Below are positions 58,679 through 64,000 of a DNA stretch of 64,000 nucleotides, one piece after another (the first letter of the stretch is position 1; every line of letters starts with the position of its first letter). Below the pieces are notes generated by a model. It searched no databases and was not told where the DNA came from. It saw only the letters and a program-made list of their open reading frames with translations. The position numbers were made by a program, and so were the translations under genes. Source of the stretch: Streptomyces sp. YS415 (GTDB lineage Bacteria; Actinomycetota; Actinomycetes; Streptomycetales; Streptomycetaceae); NCBI RefSeq assembly GCF_023544665.1, contig NZ_JAMJFL010000012.1:186001-250000 (forward strand), written 5' to 3'.

Positions 58679-59806
58679 TCAGGGCTCCAGCAGGACGAGA
58701 TCGTCGCGGTGCACGACCTCGCGTTCGTAGGCCGGGCCGAGCTCGCGGGCCAGCTCGCGCGTGGAGCGTCCGATGAGCTGGGGGATCTCCTTGGCGTCGA
58801 AGCTGACGAGGCCGCGGGCCACCGCCCGCCCGGTCGCGTCGCGCAGCTCGACCGGGTCGCCCGCGCTGAACTCGCCCTGCACGGCGGCGATCCCGGCCGG
58901 CAGCAGCGACTTGCGGCGGTCCACGACCGCCCGGACCGCGCCGTCGTCCAGGGTCAGCGAGCCCTGCGGGGTGGAGGCGTGCTGGAGCCACAGCAGGCGG
59001 TCGGCGGACCGCTTGCCGGTGGCGTGGAAGTAGGTGCCGGTGTCCCCTCCGGACAGCGCCTCGGCCGCGTGGACGGCGCTGGTGAGCACCACCGGGATGC
59101 CCGCGGCGGCCGCGATCCGGGCGGCCTCGACCTTGGTGACCATGCCGCCGGTGCCGACGCCGGCCTTGCCCGCGCTGCCGATCTCCACGTGCGCGAGGTC
59201 CCCGGGCCCGCGGACCTGCGCGATCCGGGAGGTGCCGGGCTTGCTGGGGTCGCCGTCGTACACGCCGTCCACGTCCGACAGCAGCACCAGCAGGTCGGCG
59301 CGGACCAGGTGGGCGACGAGGGCGGCGAGCCGGTCGTTGTCGCCGAAGCGGATCTCGTCGGTGGCGACGGTGTCGTTCTCGTTGACGACCGGGAGGGCGC
59401 CCATCGCCAGGAGCTCGTCGAGGGTGCGGGAGGCGTTGCGGTGGTGGGCGCGGCGGCTCATGTCGTCGGAGGTGAGCAGCACCTGGCCGACGCGGACGCC
59501 GTAGCGGGCGAAGGAGGCGGTGTAGCGGGCGACGAGCAGGCCCTGGCCGACGCTGGCGGCGGCCTGCTGGCGGGCCAGGTCCCTGGGCCGGCGGCGCAGC
59601 CCGAGCGGGGCGAGACCGGCCGCGATCGCGCCGGAGGAAACGAGAACAATCTCACGTTCTCCGCCGCTGCGGATCTTGGCGAGGACATCCACGAGGGCGT
59701 CCACGCGGTCCGCGTCGAGGCCTCCGGAGGCGGTGGTCAAGGACGAGGAACCCACCTTGACGACGATCCTGCGGGCCTCGCCGACGGCCTGCCTTACGCC
59801 TGTCAC
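58679..59806 (-). CDS. proB: Glutamate 5-kinase
   Basis: 375 aa. Amino-acid kinase domain (RIVVKVGSSSLT, VLVSSGAIAAG, VVNENDTVATDEIRFGDND, GVGTGGMVTKVEAA) and C-terminal PUA domain (AAVQGEFSAGDPVELRDATGRAVARGLV). It phosphorylates glutamate, the first step of proline synthesis, usually inhibited by proline. GTG start at 59806. Obg usually lies upstream in Streptomyces; here the region upstream turns to plus-strand glycopolymer genes. Confidence 0.97.
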   Translation of the reverse strand: MTGVRQAVGEARRIVVKVGSSSLTTASGGLDADRVDALVDVLAKIRSGGEREIVLVSSGAIAAGLAPLGLRRRPRDLARQQAAASVGQGLLVARYTASFARYGVRVGQVLLTSDDMSRRAHHRNASRTLDELLAMGALPVVNENDTVATDEIRFGDNDRLAALVAHLVRADLLVLLSDVDGVYDGDPSKPGTSRIAQVRGPGDLAHVEIGSAGKAGVGTGGMVTKVEAARIAAAAGIPVVLTSAVHAAEALSGGDTGTYFHATGKRSADRLLWLQHASTPQGSLTLDDGAVRAVVDRRKSLLPAGIAAVQGEFSAGDPVELRDATGRAVARGLVSFDAKEIPQLIGRSTRELARELGPAYEREVVHRDDLVLLEP

Positions 59807-59990
59807 CTGGTGTTCCGTCCCCTCGCGCGTCGACTGTCCCGCAATCTACGCGAAGGGTGCCGCCCGCCGCTCGTCGGTCCACTGCCCGGACAGCGGGCCG
59901 GTAACCGCACGCTCACTCCTCGCGCATGTCCGAAAGGTTGTACTGGATGCTTATAGAAATGAACGGCCGATCAAACTTAGTCTGACGTTT

Positions 59991-61385
59991 GTGTCATCGA
60001 ATGTTCCCCCCGCGCGGCGCATCCTCCTCAGATCGGGGAAGAGCCCCTTCGACGCCGTCCCCGTGGAAGAAGCCCTCCACCGCGACGTCATCGCCACCAA
60101 TTCCGGCAACCTGATCTTCAGCGACGCCACCCACAAGCTCCTGGAGGTCCCGGGCACCGAGGTCGTGTCCAACGGCATCCGGACGAATGTGCAGGCGGCG
60201 GGGAGGATCAACGAGCAGTACGACGCCTTCGTCGTGCCGCTCGCCAACGCGTTCCGGCCTTCCTTCGAGCCGCAGCTGAACCGGCTGACCCAGCTCATCA
60301 GCCGGCTGAAGATCCCCGTGGTCGTGGTGGGCGTCGGCGCGCAGACCGGGCTGTCCTACGACCCGGCGCGGCTGAAGCCCATGGAGCCGGCCGTGCGGGC
60401 GTTCGTCTCCGCGGTGCTCGACCGGAGCGCCTCGATCGGAGTGCGCGGCGAGTTCACCGAGAAGTACCTGAAGGACATGGGCTTCAAGGACGTCGAGGTC
60501 ATCGGCTGCCCGTCGATGTTCATGCACGGCAAGGACCTCTCCGTCGCCAAGCGGGCCCCGGAGCTCACCGCCGAGTCCCGCGTCGCCGTCAACGGCTCGC
60601 ACAGCGCGGTCCGCACCCAGGGCATGGACCGGATCATCGCCCGGGCCCACGAGCGCTACCCGCACCTGCGTTACATAGGCCAGAACCTCAGCGACGCCCT
60701 CCAGCTGCACTGGCGGGACGTCTCCGGCCCCAACGGCAAGATCACCGAGATGCCGACGCACCCGGACCACCCGATGTACCGGGAGGACAAGGTCCGCGTC
60801 TACATCGACCCGATCACCTGGATCGACGATCTGCGCGAGTTCGACTACTCCTTCGGCTCCCGCATCCACGGCAACATCGCGGCGCTGCTGGCCGGCACCC
60901 CCGCGACCGTGCTGTGCAGCGACTCCCGCACGCTGGAGCTGTGCCGGTACTTCGACATCCCGCACCAGCGGATCGACGAGCTCGCCAAGGGCGAGGACGT
61001 CGACCCGGCGAAGCTGTACGCGCAGGCGGACTTCGGCCCGCTGGTCAACGGCCACCACGAGCGGTTCGAGCGGTTCACCGGGTTCCTCGACCGCAACGGC
61101 CTGAAGAACACCTTCACGCACGGCGACGGCGGAGCCGCGTTCGAGCAGCGCATGCGCTCGCTGTCCTTCCCGGCCGGCATCCGCCCGTGGAACGACGCCG
61201 ACCCCGTCGCCATGGCGGCCCGGTTCGGCTTCCTGCAGAACCGGATCAGCAAGCTGACCGCGGACAACGCCAAGCTCAAGCAGGAGCTGGCACGGTCCGG
61301 CTCCAAGGCGGTCGCGGCCCCCTCGTCGGTGTACCGGCGGGCGCGCCGCGTGGTCGGCAAGGCGCTCCACCCGGGCCGCCCGTAG
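59991..61385 (+). CDS. Polysaccharide pyruvyl transferase-like protein
   Basis: 464 aa from GTG 59991 (MSSNVPPARRILLRSGKSPFD). Features of the PS_pyruv_trans family: an N-terminal Rossmann-like half with GNLIFSDATHKLL and VVGVGAQTGLSYD, and the motif YSFGSRIHGNIAALLAGTPATVLC (SRxHG). A C-terminal coiled coil (LQNRISKLTADNAKLKQEL) and a basic tail (SSVYRRARRVVGKALHPGRP) follow. Pyruvyl groups are added to cell-wall glycopolymers. The region matches SCO2589 to SCO2592-like genes that make spore-wall polymers. A weak ribosome-binding region precedes the start. Confidence 0.8.
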   Translation: MSSNVPPARRILLRSGKSPFDAVPVEEALHRDVIATNSGNLIFSDATHKLLEVPGTEVVSNGIRTNVQAAGRINEQYDAFVVPLANAFRPSFEPQLNRLTQLISRLKIPVVVVGVGAQTGLSYDPARLKPMEPAVRAFVSAVLDRSASIGVRGEFTEKYLKDMGFKDVEVIGCPSMFMHGKDLSVAKRAPELTAESRVAVNGSHSAVRTQGMDRIIARAHERYPHLRYIGQNLSDALQLHWRDVSGPNGKITEMPTHPDHPMYREDKVRVYIDPITWIDDLREFDYSFGSRIHGNIAALLAGTPATVLCSDSRTLELCRYFDIPHQRIDELAKGEDVDPAKLYAQADFGPLVNGHHERFERFTGFLDRNGLKNTFTHGDGGAAFEQRMRSLSFPAGIRPWNDADPVAMAARFGFLQNRISKLTADNAKLKQELARSGSKAVAAPSSVYRRARRVVGKALHPGRP

Positions 61386-61487
61386 CACAGCGCTCACTCC
61401 AAGGCCTTTCGGACACCTGCGTGTCGTCCGGAGGCAGGCGCGCGTTAACCCAAACGCACGTCCTGCGCCGACCTTGGAGTGACCGCA

Positions 61488-63527
61488 GTGCCCCTGTCCT
61501 TCCCCCGCCCGCCCCGTCTCCGTGTCCCGGTGCAGGCGCTGGTGGCGGCCCTTCTGGCGGGCGCGCTCTGCGCCCAGGCCATGGCCGCCCTGCGCCCGCA
61601 CGTCCCGCTGCTGATCGCCGCGACCGCGCTCTCCCTGGCCATGGAGGGCGTCCTGTACCGCTGGCAGCGCGGGATGCTGCCGGTGTTCGCCAAGTCCCAC
61701 CTGGACATCACCGTGCGCCATGTGGTGCGGGACCTATTGCTGGTGGTGGGCCTGCTGCTGCTCGGCGGCCAGGACCGGGAGCCGGGGTACGCCCCGCTCG
61801 TGGCCGGTCTGCTCGCCTTCTACGCCCTGCACTGCATGATCCAGGCGGTCTCGGTCCTGGTCCGGCGCACCCGCACGCTGCCGGTGGTGACCCGGAACAT
61901 CGACGCCTCCGCGCTGCGCCTGTCCCCAGCCCCGCCGGTCCTGCTGCGCCGCCCCGGCCCCCGGCTGCTCGCCTTCGGCCTGCCCGCGACCGCCGGCCTG
62001 CTCGCCACGGCCGCCACCGCCGACCGCCGCTGGGCCGCCCTCGGCATCGCGCTCTCCCTCGGCCTCGCCGTGCTGGGCCTGTGCGCCCTGCTCCTGCGGC
62101 TGCTGCCGAGCCGCCGTCCGGCGACCGAGCAGCAGGCGCTGGACTGGCTGGACGCCTGGCTGGCGGAGTACCGCCCCACCGTCGGCCTGTACTTCTCCGG
62201 CGGCCCCTCCTCGGCGTACCAGGCGAACATGTGGCTGGAGCCGCTCGCCAAGCTGGAGGGGCGGCCGCTGATCGTGCTGCGCGAGCGGTTCATGGTCCAG
62301 AAGCTCGCGGCGACCGACGTCCCGGTCATCTGCCTGCCGAAGGTGTCCACGCTGATGCGCCTGGAGCAGTCCACGCTGGAGGTCCTCATCCATCCGTCGA
62401 ACTCCGGCAAGACCTCCCAGGTGGTGCGCATCCCCACCATCAAGCACACCTTCGTCAACCACGGGGAGAGCGACAAGCTGTCCTCCTGCAACCCGTACGC
62501 GAAGGCCTACGACGAGGTGTGGGTCGCCGGTCCCGCGGCGCGTGAGCGGTACGCGCTGGCCGAGGTCGGCGTCGAGGACAAGGACGTCGTGGAGATCGGC
62601 CGCCCCCAGCTGGACGCCGTACGGCCCTGTGCGGGCCCGCCGGCCGGGACGTACACGACCGTCCTGTACGCGCCGACCTGGGAGGGCTGGGACGGCAACC
62701 CCGGGAACACCTCGGTGATCGAGGCGGGCGAGAACATCGTCCGGGCGCTGCTGGCCGATCCGGGGGTGCGGCTGCTGTACAAGCCGCACCCGCTGACCGG
62801 ATCGGTCGACCCGCGGGCCGGGGCGGCCGATCTGCGGATCCGGGACCTGGTGCGGGCGGCGAACCGGGAGCGCTCGGGGCCGCGGCCCGCCGAGGACGGG
62901 GAACTGGCCCGGCTCACGGCCGAGCTGGACCGGCTCACCCTCTGCGTCGCCCGGTCCGGTGCCGACCAGCTGGAGCGGATGGGGAGCCAGTCGGCGCCGG
63001 AGAAGGGGCGCGCGGCGGCGGTGGAGCGGGTCACGGAGGCCTGGGACGCGGCCTACTGGGCGGCGCTGCCGGAGTGGGAGCACCAGGTCGTCACGGAGGC
63101 CCGGCCCGCGCTGTACTCCTGCTTCAACCAGGCGGACCTGCTGATCAGCGATGTGTCCAGCGTGATCAGCGACTTCCTGGCCAGCGAGAAGCCCTACGCG
63201 GTGGCCAACACCAGTGGACTGTCGGCGGACAGGTTCCGCAAGGCGTTCCCGACCGTGCGGGCGGCGACCGTGCTGACGCCGGACGCGTCCGGGGTGCCGG
63301 AGCTGCTGGCCGCGGTACGCGACCCGGAGAAGGACGAACTGGCCGAGGCACGGGCCGAGTTGAAGCGGCACCTGCTGGGGCCTGCCGAGCCGTCCGCGCA
63401 GGAGCGGTTCGGCACGGCCGTGCAGGAGCTGTGCGCGGCCGCCCGGGAGCACCGGGTCCGGATGGCCGAGCGGCTGGCGGCAGAGCTTCCCGGGCCCCGG
63501 CGGCAGGAGGTGCCCGCGCCTCAGTGA
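61488..63527 (+). CDS. CDP-glycerol:glycerophosphate-type transferase with N-terminal membrane region
   Basis: 679 aa from GTG 61488, picked because GGAG lies 8 bp upstream; a GTG nine bases earlier overlaps that box. Four to six membrane helices in the first about 210 residues, then a Glyphos_transf domain (about 215-640): GLYFSGGPSSAYQANMWLEPLAKL, TFVNHGESDK, VLYAPTWEGWDGN, LLYKPHPLTG and LLISDVSSVISDFLASEKPYAV. Such enzymes polymerise teichoic-acid-like chains. The fused membrane part is unusual for the family and probably anchors the enzyme. Adjacent pyruvyl-transferase gene suggests one pathway for a spore or hyphal wall polymer. Overlaps the convergent last gene by 7 bp. Confidence 0.88.
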   Translation: MPLSFPRPPRLRVPVQALVAALLAGALCAQAMAALRPHVPLLIAATALSLAMEGVLYRWQRGMLPVFAKSHLDITVRHVVRDLLLVVGLLLLGGQDREPGYAPLVAGLLAFYALHCMIQAVSVLVRRTRTLPVVTRNIDASALRLSPAPPVLLRRPGPRLLAFGLPATAGLLATAATADRRWAALGIALSLGLAVLGLCALLLRLLPSRRPATEQQALDWLDAWLAEYRPTVGLYFSGGPSSAYQANMWLEPLAKLEGRPLIVLRERFMVQKLAATDVPVICLPKVSTLMRLEQSTLEVLIHPSNSGKTSQVVRIPTIKHTFVNHGESDKLSSCNPYAKAYDEVWVAGPAARERYALAEVGVEDKDVVEIGRPQLDAVRPCAGPPAGTYTTVLYAPTWEGWDGNPGNTSVIEAGENIVRALLADPGVRLLYKPHPLTGSVDPRAGAADLRIRDLVRAANRERSGPRPAEDGELARLTAELDRLTLCVARSGADQLERMGSQSAPEKGRAAAVERVTEAWDAAYWAALPEWEHQVVTEARPALYSCFNQADLLISDVSSVISDFLASEKPYAVANTSGLSADRFRKAFPTVRAATVLTPDASGVPELLAAVRDPEKDELAEARAELKRHLLGPAEPSAQERFGTAVQELCAAAREHRVRMAERLAAELPGPRRQEVPAPQ

Positions 63528-64000
63528 CCGGCGGTCGCGGCCCGGCCGCCCGGGCGGAGCGTCCGGCGCAGCTTGCGCAGGGCGCGGCGCAGGAGGAGGC
63601 CGGGTCCGCCGTCACGGTAGCCGGGGTGGCCGCGGGCCTCCCGGGGCTCGGCGAGATAGACCGCGTCGGGGACGGCGGCCTCGGGGTCACGGAAGTACGG
63701 GTAGGCGAGGTACAGGCGGCGGCCCTTCTGCTCCAGGAGGGCCGCCGGCTGCTGTCCGGACTTGGTGAACCTCAGCACCTCCAGCAGGCGTTCGGTCTCC
63801 TGCCGGGCCACCAGATGCAGCCGCAGCCGTTCCTCGACCTTGATGCGCCGGGCGATGTCCTCGTTCCAGTGCGCGGCCATCAGCGGCGCGGCCAGCTCCA
63901 GCTTGTGCCGCCGGATCTTCGCGCTGTCCTTGAGGAACTTCGGGCCGAACTGCGGCAGCAGCGTCACCAGGAAGGGCCGGATCAGGAGGGCGTCGCGGCG
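63521..64000 (-). CDS. C-terminal part of a glycosyltransferase-like protein (gene runs past the window)
   Basis: The frame is open to the window edge, so only the C-terminal about 159 residues are seen: RRDALLIRPFLVTLLPQFGPKFLKDSAKIRRHKLELAAPLMAAHWNEDIARRIKVEERLRLHLV…LYLAYPYFRD. I take this as the helical C-terminal portion found after the GT2 domain of glycopolymer glycosyltransferases. The N-terminal catalytic domain, needed to confirm it, lies outside. It belongs to the same glycopolymer neighbourhood, convergent with the preceding gene. Confidence 0.55.
   Translation of the reverse strand, partial: RRDALLIRPFLVTLLPQFGPKFLKDSAKIRRHKLELAAPLMAAHWNEDIARRIKVEERLRLHLVARQETERLLEVLRFTKSGQQPAALLEQKGRRLYLAYPYFRDPEAAVPDAVYLAEPREARGHPGYRDGGPGLLLRRALRKLRRTLRPGGRAATAGH

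Overview
The window is chromosomal DNA of a Streptomyces or very close actinomycete. GC content is very high, GTG starts are common, and the gene order hemW, lepA, rpsT, holA, comEC/comEA, leuS, nadD, proA, proB is that of the Streptomyces core. Genes equivalent to the SCO2578 to SCO2592 spore-wall neighbourhood are also present.

Layout. 1-16.2 kb is core: the end of an MBL-fold hydrolase, DUF3097, hemW, a SpoIIE-type phosphatase, a giant multi-HAMP hybrid kinase coupled to a response regulator, a fatty acid-CoA ligase, lepA, rpsT, holA and an arylamine N-acetyltransferase. From 16,962 to 37,714 a mobile element of about 20.75 kb interrupts comEC. The 3' (metallo-beta-lactamase) part of comEC lies on its left and the 5' (membrane channel) part on its right. 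Core DNA resumes with comEA, degV, leuS (with a leucine leader-peptide attenuator), a cytochrome b-like/NuoF-like pair, two identical tRNA-Ala(GGC) genes, rsfS, an LCP protein, nadD, an M48 protease, two SCO2583/SCO2584-type membrane proteins, proA and proB. The right edge holds cell-wall glycopolymer genes: a pyruvyl-transferase-like protein, a CDP-glycerol-type phosphotransferase and a partial glycosyltransferase-like protein.

The element is the main discovery. It has Tn554-style ends. Inverted repeats (TTCyCTGT ... AGCGTGTTGAAGC) sit at both termini, there is no target duplication, and the native 6-bp comEC core GACGTG is kept at one junction while an unrelated hexamer CGACCA replaces it at the other. 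Removing the element restores the conserved ComEC motif MCDVGQGD in frame. It is driven by four overlapping genes: three tyrosine recombinases and a TnpC-like coiled-coil protein.

The cargo reads as a compact defence island: (a) a helicase fused to a PD-(D/E)XK nuclease; (b) a Shedu (SduA) nuclease with two co-directional partners, one carrying an RxxxxH HEPN-like motif; (c) an AbiJ-like/PD-(D/E)XK single-gene nuclease; (d) an XRE regulator and an IS3 remnant; (e) a complete ABC-three-component system (REase-like effector, MC2, SMC/Rad50-like ATPase); (f) a two-gene operon pairing a 627-aa protein of unknown family with a small GIY-YIG-like nuclease, which looks undescribed. Modules (b) to (d) have visibly lower GC and less biased codon use than the flanks, suggesting a different origin.

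All family names rest on motifs read by eye, without database searches.
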